Of a stretch of DNA of 64,000 nt, positions 32,678 through 41,283 are shown one piece after another; the first letter of the stretch is position 1, and each line of letters starts with the position of its first letter. Made by a program: the position numbers and the translations under genes. The notes below the pieces were generated by a model. That model was not told the origin of the DNA. It worked only from the letters and a program-made list of their open reading frames with translations, and searched no databases. This DNA is from Sphingomonas sp. Leaf9 (GTDB taxonomy: Bacteria; Pseudomonadota; Alphaproteobacteria; Sphingomonadales; Sphingomonadaceae), in NCBI RefSeq assembly GCF_001421355.1, contig NZ_LMKC01000002.1, positions 124,001 to 188,000 of the forward strand. The letters run 5' to 3'.

Positions 32678-33541
32678 ATGTTTCCGGCCATCGGCTTCGT
32701 CGTCCTTATCGCCATGGTGTTCGGCGGGTTCGCCTTCACCGGCGGTTCGCTCGGTCCCGTGCTGCACGCCCTGCCGCACGAAATGCTCATCATCGGCGGG
32801 GCCGCCGTCGGCGCGCTCATCATCGGCAATTCGGGCCGCGAGCTGAAGGGCATGGGCAGCGGCTTCATGAAGGTGCTGAAGGGGCCGAAGTACAAGAAGC
32901 AGGATTATCTGGACGCGATCTTCCTGGTGTCGAAGCTGATGAAGATGCTGCGCGCCGAAGGGCCGATCGCGCTCGAACCGCATGTCGAGGACCCGAAATC
33001 GTCGTCGGTGTTCAACGAATATCCCCGGTTGATGAAGGACCATACGCTGGTCAACCTGATCGCCGATACGCTGCGCCTGATCGTCGTGTCGTCGGGCACG
33101 CTGGACGTGCACGCGGTCGAGGAGGTCATGGACAACGCCATCAAGACCCACCACCACGAGGAACAGGGTCCGCAGGCGACGTTGCAGGGCCTGGCCGACG
33201 CGCTGCCGGCACTTGGCATCGTCGCCGCCGTGCTGGGCGTGGTGAAGACGATGGGATCGATCGACAAGCCGCCGTCGATCCTGGGCGGGATGATCGGGTC
33301 GGCGCTGGTCGGCACGTTCCTCGGCATTCTGCTCGCCTATGGTCTTGTCGGGCCGCTGGCCGGGCGGTTGCAGCAGGTGATCGACGCGGATGCCGCCATC
33401 TATCATGTGGTCAAGCAGATCATCATCGCCTCGCTCCACGGCCATCCGCAGCCGCTGGTCATCGAAGCGGCGCGATCGGGCATCGCGCATCACAACCAGC
33501 CGGGGTTCGCCGAAGTGTTCGACGGCCTGCGCGGACGCTGA
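32678..33541 (+). CDS. motA: MotA, flagellar stator protein
   Basis: MotA (287 aa) forms the ring of the proton-driven stator with MotB in the inner membrane. Four membrane helices are seen: about residues 3-22, 33-50, 168-193 and 202-224. The sequence GLADALPALGIVAAVLGVVK and GGMIGSALVGTFLGILLAYG are the conserved paired helices, and EGPIALEPHVEDPKSSSVFN is the family cytoplasmic loop. Length is typical. ATG 32678 begins MFPAIGFVVLIAMVFGGF. motB follows with a 3-base gap. Confidence 0.95.
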   Translation: MFPAIGFVVLIAMVFGGFAFTGGSLGPVLHALPHEMLIIGGAAVGALIIGNSGRELKGMGSGFMKVLKGPKYKKQDYLDAIFLVSKLMKMLRAEGPIALEPHVEDPKSSSVFNEYPRLMKDHTLVNLIADTLRLIVVSSGTLDVHAVEEVMDNAIKTHHHEEQGPQATLQGLADALPALGIVAAVLGVVKTMGSIDKPPSILGGMIGSALVGTFLGILLAYGLVGPLAGRLQQVIDADAAIYHVVKQIIIASLHGHPQPLVIEAARSGIAHHNQPGFAEVFDGLRGR

Positions 33542-33544
33542 TCC

Positions 33545-34531
33545 ATGGCGCGCGCACCGCACGGCAACAACCAGCCGCCGCCCGTCATCATCGTCAAGAA
33601 GATCATCGCCGAGGGCCATGGCGGCCATCACGGCGGTGCGTGGAAGGTCGCCTATGCCGATTTCGTGACGGCGATGATGGCCTTCTTCCTGCTGATGTGG
33701 CTGCTGGGCGCGACGACCGAGAAGCAGCGCAAGGGGCTGGCCGATTTCTTCGCGCCGACGCTGGTCACGGTGAAGGCCGGGTCGGCGGGGTCGAACGGGC
33801 TGTTCGGCGGCGAATCGATCGTCGACCAGGACAATTACCCGCATCGCGCGGCGCAGACCGGTACCCGGTCGCTGACCATTCCGGCCGATTCCAGCGGTGG
33901 TGCCAAGGAAGGGGCGGGCGACAAGGGTCGGTTGAAGAACAAGGCCGAACTGACCGCCGCCGACAAGAAGGCGTTCGAACAGGTCAAGCGCGATTTGGCG
34001 CGCAAGCTCGCGAGCAATGCCGACCTGCGCAAGCTGTCGCGCAACGTCCGGTTCGTGCCGACGCGCGACGGCGTGCGGATCGATCTGGTCGACAATGCCG
34101 ATTATTCGATGTTCGCGCTCGGCACGACGGCGCTGGCGCCCGAGGCGGCCAAGCTGATGACGATGATCGCGCAGACGGTCAGCGACCTGCCGAACACGAT
34201 CATGATCCGCGGGCATACCGATGCCGTCGCCTATGGCCGGCCGCAGGACATGAACAACTGGATGCTGTCGTCGGGCCGCGCGGAGGCGACGCGCCGTCGC
34301 CTCGCGATGGGCGGGGTCGGCGAGCGCCGGTTCGAACGGATCGAGGGCGTGGCCGACCGCGAACCGATGATCGTCAAGGACCCGTACGACCCGCGCAACC
34401 GCCGCGTCGCGATCACCCTGCTGTATCAGGCGACGCCGGGCTTTGGCGGCGCGCGCATGGCCAGCGTCGACAGTACCCCCGCCGACCGCGCCGACGTGCC
34501 GCGTCCGGGCCGGGAAATGCCGGCGCATTGA
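33545..34531 (+). CDS. motB: MotB, flagellar stator protein
   Basis: MotB (328 aa) anchors the stator to peptidoglycan and carries the proton-binding aspartate. The single membrane helix is WKVAYADFVTAMMAFFLLMW (about residues 33-52), with the Asp in YADFV as the proton carrier. The C-terminal OmpA-like domain has NTIMIRGHTDAVAYGRPQDM and NNWMLSSGRAEATRRRL, followed by the DPRNRRVAITLLY end. The linker holds a long charged region (about 110-155). It is the normal-length partner of MotA; a shorter MotB-like gene lies at 22082. Confidence 0.95.
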   Translation: MARAPHGNNQPPPVIIVKKIIAEGHGGHHGGAWKVAYADFVTAMMAFFLLMWLLGATTEKQRKGLADFFAPTLVTVKAGSAGSNGLFGGESIVDQDNYPHRAAQTGTRSLTIPADSSGGAKEGAGDKGRLKNKAELTAADKKAFEQVKRDLARKLASNADLRKLSRNVRFVPTRDGVRIDLVDNADYSMFALGTTALAPEAAKLMTMIAQTVSDLPNTIMIRGHTDAVAYGRPQDMNNWMLSSGRAEATRRRLAMGGVGERRFERIEGVADREPMIVKDPYDPRNRRVAITLLYQATPGFGGARMASVDSTPADRADVPRPGREMPAH

Positions 34532-34591
34532 GCCAGTCGACTCCCCGCCCTCTCCGGGAAGGGAGCGATGGTGCGCACCTATGAAGCCTAT

Positions 34592-34703
34592 CCGTTCGTG
34601 CTGAGTAGGGGCTGAGCGAAGTCGAAGACCCGTATCGAAGTACCTGGTCGCGGTCCTTCGATACGCCCCTTCGACAAGCTCAGTGGCTACTCAGGACGAA
34701 CGG
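34592..34703. repeat. 112-base inverted repeat between motB and the TonB receptor
   Basis: The left arm (34592-34640, starting CCGTTCGTGCTGAGTAG) pairs with the right arm (34656-34703, ending CTACTCAGGACGAACGG) with some mismatches. The arms contain GTCGAAG/CTTCGAC and GTATCGAAG/CTTCGATAC pieces. Repeats of this make-up (CGTTCGTGCTGAG...CTTCGACAAGCTCAG) are common between convergent genes in sphingomonads. It probably terminates motB and the receptor gene, which face each other here. Confidence 0.7.
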
Positions 34704-34712
34704 GTGTGCCCC

Positions 34713-37523
34713 TTAGAAAAACAGCTTCCGGAACGTCAGCCGCACCGTGCGGCCATTGGGGTCGAGATAGCCCGGTTGATAGTTGATCGGCACGATCCCG
34801 TTCGCATCGGTCACCCGCTGGCGCGCATTGAACAGATTGTCGACGCCGATGCTGATCCGCGATCCGCGCAGCCAGCGATTGTCGCGTACCAGTCCCGGCT
34901 GCTGCCCCAGATCGGCGAACAGGCGCAGACCGACGGTGGCGAGGCTGCCGAAGTTCAGCCGCTGGGCGGAACCGGTCGCGCCGCCGTCGACCTCGGTCCC
35001 CGACTGCCAGTTCACCACCAGCCGCGATCCGATGCCGTTGCGGGTATAGCCGCCGTTGAACTGTAGCTGGTGGCGCGGCTGGCCGCCGGTATCGCTGATT
35101 GCCGATCCGTTGAGCAGGTCGAGCACGGGCAGGCCCGGCCGGATCAGGATCGTGTTGGTCAGGTTGACCGTGTGGTAAAGGCTGGCCCAGATCCGCCCGC
35201 CGCCACCAAAGCCGCCACCGCCGCCGCCACGTCCGCCAAAGCCGCCGCCGGGACCACCGGGGCCGCCAAAGCCACGTCCGCCGCCTGGACCCCGCCCTTC
35301 GCCACCGGGACCGCCGCGACCTTCACCGGGCGGCGGGGCATCGCCCGGCGGGGGCGGGGGTGGCGCGCCATTGGCCTCGGCCGCTTCACGCGCGGCACGG
35401 CGCTCGTCCATCCGCGCCTGGCGCAATGCCTCGAACTGGCGCGACCGCGCGGTCGTCACCCGTTTCGAAAAGTTGATGCCATAGCGCAGCTGGCTGCTGT
35501 CCGCGCGCGCGAAGTTGATCGGGCGATTGTCGACGCGCAGCAGGACGCCATCGGCATCGCGCACGAACCGGTCGGGGAACGCCGCCTGGATGTCAGCGGT
35601 GATGGCAGGGAAACTCTGGATCGGATTATCGATCCGGCTGTCGGTATAGTCGAACTGGAACGATATGTCGCGCTCGCTCCACGGTTTCGCGTTCAGGCCC
35701 AGCTTGATGACGCGGCTGTTGCTCGACACCAGATCGGGATTGCCGCCGCCGATGGTGGTGACGTCGACGGTCGTGCCGCGCACATAATCAAATGTCCGCA
35801 CGAACGGCGTGGTGATGAGCGGATTGCCCAGCTGCTGCTGCGTCGGCGCATTTTCTTCATGGCTGACCGAGGCAAGCAGGCGCAGCGCGGTGATCGGCTG
35901 CCAGTTGATGCCATAGCCATAGGTGGTGAGCGTGCCGAAGTCCGATAGCTGCTCGACCTCGGCATTGGCGTTGAGCGACAGCCGGCCGAGCGCCGACAGC
36001 ACGTCGCGCGCCGCATTGGCGATCGGCAGGTCGATATTGGCGCGGATCGATCCGCTGTCGCGGCCGAGGCTGGTCGAATTGGCGATGCCGGCCCGCAGCG
36101 AATCGCTGGTGAAGTCGGTCGTCGTCGCCGCCACGCGGATGCTGGTGTTCGCTTCCCCGGCGGGGAGCGAGAAGGGCGACCCGGCGACCAGCGCGTTCAG
36201 CCCCGCCGCGCTCGACACCGATTTCGCGCGGTCGGCGGTGCGGGTCAGCGTGCCGAGATCGCTGAACGGGCTGAATGTGCCGGCCGTCACCGCGCTCTGA
36301 ATATCGGAGATATCGACGCCGCGTTCGGTGCGGGTGCTGGTTTCGGTGCGGTCGTAATTGCCGTTCACCGTCCAGCGCCAGCGACCAATATCGCCGTTCA
36401 GCGCCAGCGCGGCATTGGCCGTCGTCGTCTCGCCATTGCGCATCAGCGGATCGGTGTCGGCATAGCGGCGGACGATCACGTCGCTGGCAAAGGGGGAGAA
36501 GGGCGTATTGCCCGGCAGCGTCAGCGAGACGCCCGGCAGCCCCAGCAGCGATTCGGTACGGGTATGTTCGACCCGCGTCGTCACCGTCGCCGCGACATTG
36601 CCGAAGATGCTGCGCGCATAGACGCCGTTCGCCGAAAACCGGTCGACCGCGCCCGACAGCGTGCGGAACGGTGTGGTGTCGGTAATGTTCGGGGTGTTCG
36701 CCCCCGCTGCGAAGCCGGCCAGCGTCGGCGTGCCCGCCGGGACCGCCGCGATCGTCACCGGCGTACCGGCCAGCGCGGTCAATGCCGGATCGATCGCTGC
36801 GCCGCTGATGGTCGAGGTTACATTGCCGGTCAGGTCGAACGGCGTTCCGGTGGTGTTGGGGATGATTCCGCGCTCGCTCTCCAGCAGGTTCGACGTGGTT
36901 TCGGCCTGCAGGTTCAGGTTGAAGCGCTTGTCCTGGTCGATGCGGACCAGCCCGCCCTCGGCCTCGAAATTGCTCGACCCGCCATCGGTCGGCGCGCTGC
37001 CTTGCAGTTCGCCGGTATAGCTGCGGAAACGGGGGCGCAGGACGAAGTTGATGACCTTCTGATCCGAACGATAGCCGTATTTCAGCGCGACTTCTTCGGG
37101 CAGGATATCGACGCGCAGGATCGCTTCGGTCGGCAGGTCGCGGATTTCCTGGAAACCGGCCGAGCGGCGGCCGTTGACCAGGAACACCGGCTGCCCGCCG
37201 CGCACCGATTGCAGCTGCGGCGCGAGTTCGGTGACCAGTTCGGCGACCGAACTGACGCCGTATGAGCGGATGTCGCGGGGGGAGAGCTGCAATTCCGGCT
37301 TGATGTCGCCGGGGACCGATCCGGGGGGCGGGCGGCCGGTGACGACGATCTCTTCCGCCTCGCTCTCGGTATCGGTGCCCCCTGCGCCGCCGGATCCGGG
37401 TTGGGCGGGTTCGGGCGTCTGGGTCTGCGCGGTGGTCGGGGTCGGAGTGGTGGGGGCGGTCTGTGCCGCCAATGCGCCGGGCGCGGTGCCCAATGCCAGT
37501 GCCAATACCGTCCACCGCGCCAT
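34713..37523 (-). CDS. TonB-dependent receptor with a Gly-rich insert
   Basis: A 936-residue outer-membrane TonB-dependent receptor. Signal peptide about 1-20 (ARWTVLALALGTAPGALAAQ); a Pro/Thr/Gln-rich spacer and EIVVTGR lead to the plug domain (LVTELAPQLQSVRGGQPVFL, then VNGRRSAGFQEIRDLPTEAI). The barrel ends in VRLTFRKLFF, a normal outer-membrane signal with terminal Phe. Near residue 740 is a roughly 75-residue Pro- and Gly-rich insert with many GGPGG and GGFGG units. ATG 37523 has AAGGA 7 bases upstream; the ATG 6 bases earlier is an alternative. The ligand is unknown, and no transport or regulatory partners are adjacent. Confidence 0.85.
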   Translation of the reverse strand: MARWTVLALALGTAPGALAAQTAPTTPTPTTAQTQTPEPAQPGSGGAGGTDTESEAEEIVVTGRPPPGSVPGDIKPELQLSPRDIRSYGVSSVAELVTELAPQLQSVRGGQPVFLVNGRRSAGFQEIRDLPTEAILRVDILPEEVALKYGYRSDQKVINFVLRPRFRSYTGELQGSAPTDGGSSNFEAEGGLVRIDQDKRFNLNLQAETTSNLLESERGIIPNTTGTPFDLTGNVTSTISGAAIDPALTALAGTPVTIAAVPAGTPTLAGFAAGANTPNITDTTPFRTLSGAVDRFSANGVYARSIFGNVAATVTTRVEHTRTESLLGLPGVSLTLPGNTPFSPFASDVIVRRYADTDPLMRNGETTTANAALALNGDIGRWRWTVNGNYDRTETSTRTERGVDISDIQSAVTAGTFSPFSDLGTLTRTADRAKSVSSAAGLNALVAGSPFSLPAGEANTSIRVAATTTDFTSDSLRAGIANSTSLGRDSGSIRANIDLPIANAARDVLSALGRLSLNANAEVEQLSDFGTLTTYGYGINWQPITALRLLASVSHEENAPTQQQLGNPLITTPFVRTFDYVRGTTVDVTTIGGGNPDLVSSNSRVIKLGLNAKPWSERDISFQFDYTDSRIDNPIQSFPAITADIQAAFPDRFVRDADGVLLRVDNRPINFARADSSQLRYGINFSKRVTTARSRQFEALRQARMDERRAAREAAEANGAPPPPPPGDAPPPGEGRGGPGGEGRGPGGGRGFGGPGGPGGGFGGRGGGGGGFGGGGRIWASLYHTVNLTNTILIRPGLPVLDLLNGSAISDTGGQPRHQLQFNGGYTRNGIGSRLVVNWQSGTEVDGGATGSAQRLNFGSLATVGLRLFADLGQQPGLVRDNRWLRGSRISIGVDNLFNARQRVTDANGIVPINYQPGYLDPNGRTVRLTFRKLFF

Positions 37524-37625
37524 GCGCATTCCTTCCAAACCCTGCCCGCCACGATGCGGGAACAGGGGCAATAGGGTCCAAATGTCGCACAACTATCGCG
37601 GGCGGCGAAAATATCCGGGTGGGCG

Positions 37626-38003
37626 CTACCGCTTCAGCAGATAATTCAGCCGGGCGGCGGCGATGGGGCGGTCGCGGTCGTCCTGCCATGCGGTGGCGGT
37701 GACATTGGCGATCCGCGCGCCCAGACGGGTGACGTTGCCTGCGGCAAAGGTCGTCCGCTCGCGCCCGCCGCGCATATAGTCGATGGTGACGTTGATCGGC
37801 TTGATCGTCGTGACGTCCTCGCCCAGCGCGGCGCGCAGCGCGACCCATGCGGCCATTTCCAGCATCCCGCCGATCGCGCCGCCATGGACGAAACCGGGCC
37901 GCCCCAGCACGTCGCGGCCAAAGCCCATCGTCACGAACGGATGGCCGTCGGCATCGGTGTCGAAGGTCATGCCGAGCAGTTCGGCATAGGGAGAGACGGT
38001 CAT
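37626..38003 (-). CDS. PaaI-like hotdog thioesterase
   Basis: A 125-residue single-hotdog protein. The active-site helix region reads PGFVHGGAIGGMLEMAAWVA, the pattern of PaaI/YbgC-type acyl-CoA thioesterases with the HGG turn, and the sheet ends VTATAWQDDRDRPIAAARLN. It likely hydrolyses an aryl- or acyl-CoA ester in the cytoplasm. The start overlaps the upstream thioesterase stop by 4 bases, so the two paralogs form a pair that may act as a heteromer or on related substrates. Confidence 0.8.
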   Translation of the reverse strand: MTVSPYAELLGMTFDTDADGHPFVTMGFGRDVLGRPGFVHGGAIGGMLEMAAWVALRAALGEDVTTIKPINVTIDYMRGGRERTTFAAGNVTRLGARIANVTATAWQDDRDRPIAAARLNYLLKR

Positions 38004-38491
38004 GCCGCACCGTCCAGCAGCATGAAGGTGCCCGCGACATGCGCGACTGGATCGTGCGGGTCGCCGTCATGGGCGATGCCGCGCACGAACGCGACCTGCC
38101 GCGCGACGCGGTAGCATTCGCCGCGCCCGACGACCGTTCGCCCCGGCGTGGCCGGCCGCAGATAATCGAGGCGCAGGTCGAGCGTGGCGTGCGGCAGGAA
38201 CGCCCCGCGCTTCAGCCACACCCCGACGCTGGTCGCCATGTCCATCAGCGTGACGATCGGCCCCGATGCCAGCACCCCGCGCGCCGGATCACCGATCAGG
38301 TCATCGCGGAACGGCAGCAACAATTCGCACCAGTCGGCCCCATGCGCCTGATACCCGATGCCAAGGCGCGACCCATGGCCATCGAGCCGCGCGGCAAAGA
38401 AACGGGCCGGATCGAAACCGGGCGAAGGGGCGGGGAACGTCATCGCCAGCGTCATAGGGCGGAACGCCGACCGATTGAAGCGCGCGATCAT
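38000..38491 (-). CDS. Hotdog-fold thioesterase, second of a pair
   Basis: A 163-residue hotdog protein. The core stretch RGVLASGPIVTLMDMATSVG corresponds to the HGG-helix segment of PaaI-like thioesterases, here with SGP in place of HGG, followed by LDLRLDYLRPATPGRTVVGR, the typical second half. The change at the turn suggests altered substrate or activity. ATG 38491 (AAGG 5 bases upstream) is used; MTLAMTF at 38455 is an alternative. It is divergent from the 51-codon gene at 38581, with 89 bases between. Confidence 0.75.
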   Translation of the reverse strand: MIARFNRSAFRPMTLAMTFPAPSPGFDPARFFAARLDGHGSRLGIGYQAHGADWCELLLPFRDDLIGDPARGVLASGPIVTLMDMATSVGVWLKRGAFLPHATLDLRLDYLRPATPGRTVVGRGECYRVARQVAFVRGIAHDGDPHDPVAHVAGTFMLLDGAA

Positions 38492-38580
38492 AACAGCCTT
38501 GTAACTAGGGGCGGCAGCTGCGGGGCCATAGGGTCGCGGGTGCGGCGCGCGGTCGTCGCGTCTGTAGGGGAAAGAAGGAC

Positions 38581-38736
38581 ATGCCGATCGTCACCATCGC
38601 GATGGCCGAAATCGTCGAACTGGGTACGCAGGTCGCGACAACCGGCGCGATCCGCGCGGCGGAGGCGTCGGGCGATCAGGTCTTCGAATATATCATCGCC
38701 GTCGCCATGCTGGTGTACGAGATGTACCCGAACTGA
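38581..38736 (+). CDS. Unrecognised 51-residue peptide heading a four-gene cassette
   Basis: A short gene, unknown function. ATG 38581 has an excellent ribosome site, AAGAAGGAC, directly upstream. The product starts MPIVTIAMAEIVELGTQVAT, has a charged/polar middle (IRAAEASGDQVFEY) and a hydrophobic end IIAVAMLVYEMYPN. It has no Cys and no Lys. The next gene starts 1 base after its stop, so they share a transcript. Its small size, strong start and position in front of two related unknown enzymes fit the leader/core layout of a ribosomally made, modified peptide, but a small structural or regulatory protein is equally possible. No homolog is recalled. Confidence 0.65.
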   Translation: MPIVTIAMAEIVELGTQVATTGAIRAAEASGDQVFEYIIAVAMLVYEMYPN

Positions 38737-38737
38737 G

Positions 38738-39682
38738 ATGCCATCACCGATCGATGGCCGGTTGCGCGATGCGATCGCGGCGGCGCGGGTCCGGTCGCTG
38801 GCCGCCGGCCGCGCATGGACCAACGATGCGGCGGTTCGGGCGGTAACGGCACGCTTTGCGGATGTAACGACGCTGGCCGAGGGAGAGGCCACCGCGCGTG
38901 CATTGGTGGAGGATGCCGGATGGGTCGCGGCAATGCTCGCCCCCTGGATCGCGCGATTGCGGGACGATCCGCTGTTCGAACCGCCGTTCAAGAGCCAGCG
39001 CGATATGCTGCGCACGGGCATGGTGCTGGCGGAGACGCCGGTGGCCAGCGTGACGATGGCGGCGATCGATCCGCTGGCCCCCGCCGCACGGGTGCTGCCC
39101 GATACGGTCGTCGTGGGCGGGCGGGTGTCGTGGACGCGGTATCTGCGCGGGGGGCAGGCCCGGCTGTGGCGATGGCGTGCCGACCGGATCGACGAACACT
39201 GGCATGGCGGCATCGCCGCGCCCACCCGGCCGCTGGGGGTGCAGCCGCTCGGCGATGGTGCGGTGGTGCGGCTGGACGGGCGCAGCGATGCGATGCTGCT
39301 GGTCGATCCTGCATCGGCGGTCGTGTCGGTCACGATTACGCTGCGTCCCGGTGCCGCGCCGTTCCTGCGCGAATATGACCGGACGGGCGGCGCGCTGGTC
39401 CGCGTCGCGACGCTGGACGACGGTGCCGCGCGCAGCACGATGCTGCTGACGCTGCTGCGCGAACTGGGGCAGGCGGATGCGGAGGTGTTCGACAGCCTGT
39501 CACGCGATCCGGCCTTCTTCGTCCGCTGGGACGCGATGCGCGAATGGCTGGCCACCGACGCCCGCGCCGCGCTGCCGCGGTTGCAGGCGATGACCGATGA
39601 TCTACATCCCGACGTCCGTACTGCCGCGCAGGCGATGCTGCCGCTGGTCGAGCAACGCGTGGAGCCGGCATGGCCCGCCTGA
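38738..39682 (+). CDS. Uncharacterised protein A of the 38581 cassette (cupin-like, lacks HxH)
   Basis: A 314-residue protein, not assigned to a known family. The first 95 residues are helical (DAIAAARVRSLAAGRAWTND, RALVEDAGWVAAMLAPW). A beta-rich middle (about 95-215) resembles a jelly roll (TVVVGGRVSWTRYLRGGQAR, VVRLDGRSDAMLLVDPASAV). The end is helical, with DPAFFVRWDAMREWLATDAR and HPDVRTAAQAMLPLVEQ, like HEAT repeats. The C-terminal half aligns by eye with the next protein, so the two are paralogs, but this one has no HxH metal motif and may be a non-catalytic partner. It starts 1 base after the peptide stop and overlaps the next gene by 13 bases. Confidence 0.75.
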   Translation: MPSPIDGRLRDAIAAARVRSLAAGRAWTNDAAVRAVTARFADVTTLAEGEATARALVEDAGWVAAMLAPWIARLRDDPLFEPPFKSQRDMLRTGMVLAETPVASVTMAAIDPLAPAARVLPDTVVVGGRVSWTRYLRGGQARLWRWRADRIDEHWHGGIAAPTRPLGVQPLGDGAVVRLDGRSDAMLLVDPASAVVSVTITLRPGAAPFLREYDRTGGALVRVATLDDGAARSTMLLTLLRELGQADAEVFDSLSRDPAFFVRWDAMREWLATDARAALPRLQAMTDDLHPDVRTAAQAMLPLVEQRVEPAWPA

Positions 39683-40569
39683 TCGACCCGGGTGACGGCG
39701 ATGCGATCGGGCTGGTCGACCTGCTCGCCGCCGAGCCGGTCGATGTGCGCGACGAGGATGCGTTTGCCTCACTCGGCCCCGCGCTGGCCCGGCTGGGGCG
39801 CAACCGGACATTTTTGGGCGAGCTCGCACTGGCCGAGCTTCGCCAGCGGTGCCGGGGACAGGTCGATGGCAATGCCTATGGTGCGCAGGTGCTGCTGCTG
39901 AGTCCGCCCGATGGCCGGTTCGTGCTGCGCGCCAATTTCTGGCCGGCGGAACAGGACCGGGCGCTGCGGGCCGGCGGGCGTGGCGCCTTTTTCTACGATC
40001 TGCCGCACGACCATAATTTCCCGTTCCTGACGGTCGGCTATCATGGGCCGGGCTATTGGAGCGACGATTATCGCTATGATGTCGGCGCGATCGATGGCGT
40101 GGTGGGCGAGGCTGCGGGGCTGCGCCATGTCGGGCGGTCGCGGCTCGATCGGGGCAAGGTGCTGCTCTACCGGATGCGCGACGACGTGCATGTCCAGCTA
40201 CCGCCCGATGCGTTTTCGGTGTCGCTCAATATCCTCGGCTATGATGCGGCGCAGCCATGGCTTGACCAGTATCGGTTCGACATTCGCGGCAACACGATCG
40301 CGCAGGTGCTGACCTCGACCCCGGCGGAGGCGCTGGTGACGCTGGCAGTCGGTGCCGACCTGCCCGATGCGCTCGACCTGGCCGAGACCTTTGCCGCGCG
40401 CCACCCGTGCGAACGGATGCGGATCACCGCGCTCGACGCGCTGGTCCGCGCAGGCCCCGATCCGGAAGCGGCGCTGCACCGGGCGGCGGGGGATGCGTCG
40501 CGGCGAGTGGCGATCCATGCGCGGCGCCTGCTGGAACAGATCGATCCGGTTCGGACCCGGTTGGCGTAA
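39670..40569 (+). CDS. Uncharacterised protein B of the 38581 cassette (cupin-like with HxH)
   Basis: A 299-residue protein, function unknown. The middle reads FFYDLPHDHNFPFLTVGYHG then PGYWSDDYRYDVGAID, and later MRDDVHVQLPPDAFSVSLNI. H113 and H115 with H174 are spaced as metal ligands of a cupin or 2-oxoglutarate-type jelly roll. The helical N-terminus and HEAT-like C-terminus (RMRITALDALVRAGPDPEAA, ASRRVAIHARRLLEQ) match protein A. It is probably a metal-dependent enzyme, perhaps acting on the small peptide encoded upstream; this is inference from layout. ATG 39670 lies inside the end of gene A. Confidence 0.75.
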   Translation: MARLIDPGDGDAIGLVDLLAAEPVDVRDEDAFASLGPALARLGRNRTFLGELALAELRQRCRGQVDGNAYGAQVLLLSPPDGRFVLRANFWPAEQDRALRAGGRGAFFYDLPHDHNFPFLTVGYHGPGYWSDDYRYDVGAIDGVVGEAAGLRHVGRSRLDRGKVLLYRMRDDVHVQLPPDAFSVSLNILGYDAAQPWLDQYRFDIRGNTIAQVLTSTPAEALVTLAVGADLPDALDLAETFAARHPCERMRITALDALVRAGPDPEAALHRAAGDASRRVAIHARRLLEQIDPVRTRLA

Positions 40570-40601
40570 CCCGCCGGCGATGGGCGGTTAAGGTGGCGTC
40601 G

Positions 40602-41252
40602 ATGCATGTCGTCGTCGCCCTTGATCCCGTTCCGACGCTCGTCGCCCCGGCGCAGCGGTGCGGCATCGCGTTGCGCGCGCTGCACGACGCCCCGCATGCT
40701 GCCGTGCGTCTGGCGCGCTGGCGACCGCATGAAGGGTGCGCGCCGGGACGGTTGCACATGGTGCGCGCGGGCCAGCGATCGGTGCGGGCGATGTTGCTGG
40801 TCGAGGATGCCGACGCGCTGGCCGCCGGGCTGGAGGCCGGCGCGGATGACGCGGTGCTGGAGCGCGCGCACCCGGTCGAGATCGTCGCGCGGTTGCTCGC
40901 GCTGCTGCGCGGGGTCCGGCACGACGCGGTGATGACCATCGGCGACCTGACCATCGACCGCGCCGCGCGCCGGGTGTGGCGCGGCGGCGTGGCGCTGCAC
41001 CTGCTGCCGCGCGAATATGCGGTGTTGGAATATCTGGCCGATCATGCCGGCAGCACCATTTCGCGCGACGCGCTGTTGCGGGCGGTATGGGACCGCGCGT
41101 TCGATCCGGGCACCAATGTCGTGCAGGTGCAGATGTCGCGGCTGCGCGCCAAGCTCGATGCCGCCGGGCCGCCGCTGCTCCACACCGATCGCGGACGCGG
41201 CTACCGGCTGGGCGATCCGCCATGGCGCGGGCCGCCTGCGCCGGGTAGCTAG
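40602..41252 (+). CDS. OmpR/PhoB-type winged-helix regulator with a degenerate receiver
   Basis: A 216-residue DNA-binding protein. The C-terminal winged helix is clear from about residue 118 (MTIGDLTIDRAARRVWRGGV, LHLLPREYAVLEYLADHAGS, NVVQVQMSRLRAKLDAAGPP, TDRGRGYRLG). The N-terminal part keeps only the last receiver elements (AGLEAGADDAVLERAHPVEI then VARLLALLRG); the acidic pocket and phosphorylated Asp are missing. It therefore cannot be a normal phosphorylation-controlled regulator, and no kinase gene is nearby. ATG 40602 has AAGG upstream. It follows protein B by 32 bases and may regulate that cassette. Confidence 0.8.
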   Translation: MHVVVALDPVPTLVAPAQRCGIALRALHDAPHAAVRLARWRPHEGCAPGRLHMVRAGQRSVRAMLLVEDADALAAGLEAGADDAVLERAHPVEIVARLLALLRGVRHDAVMTIGDLTIDRAARRVWRGGVALHLLPREYAVLEYLADHAGSTISRDALLRAVWDRAFDPGTNVVQVQMSRLRAKLDAAGPPLLHTDRGRGYRLGDPPWRGPPAPGS

Positions 41253-41283
41253 GTCCCGAAACAAAACGGGATGAGGGTGCCGC

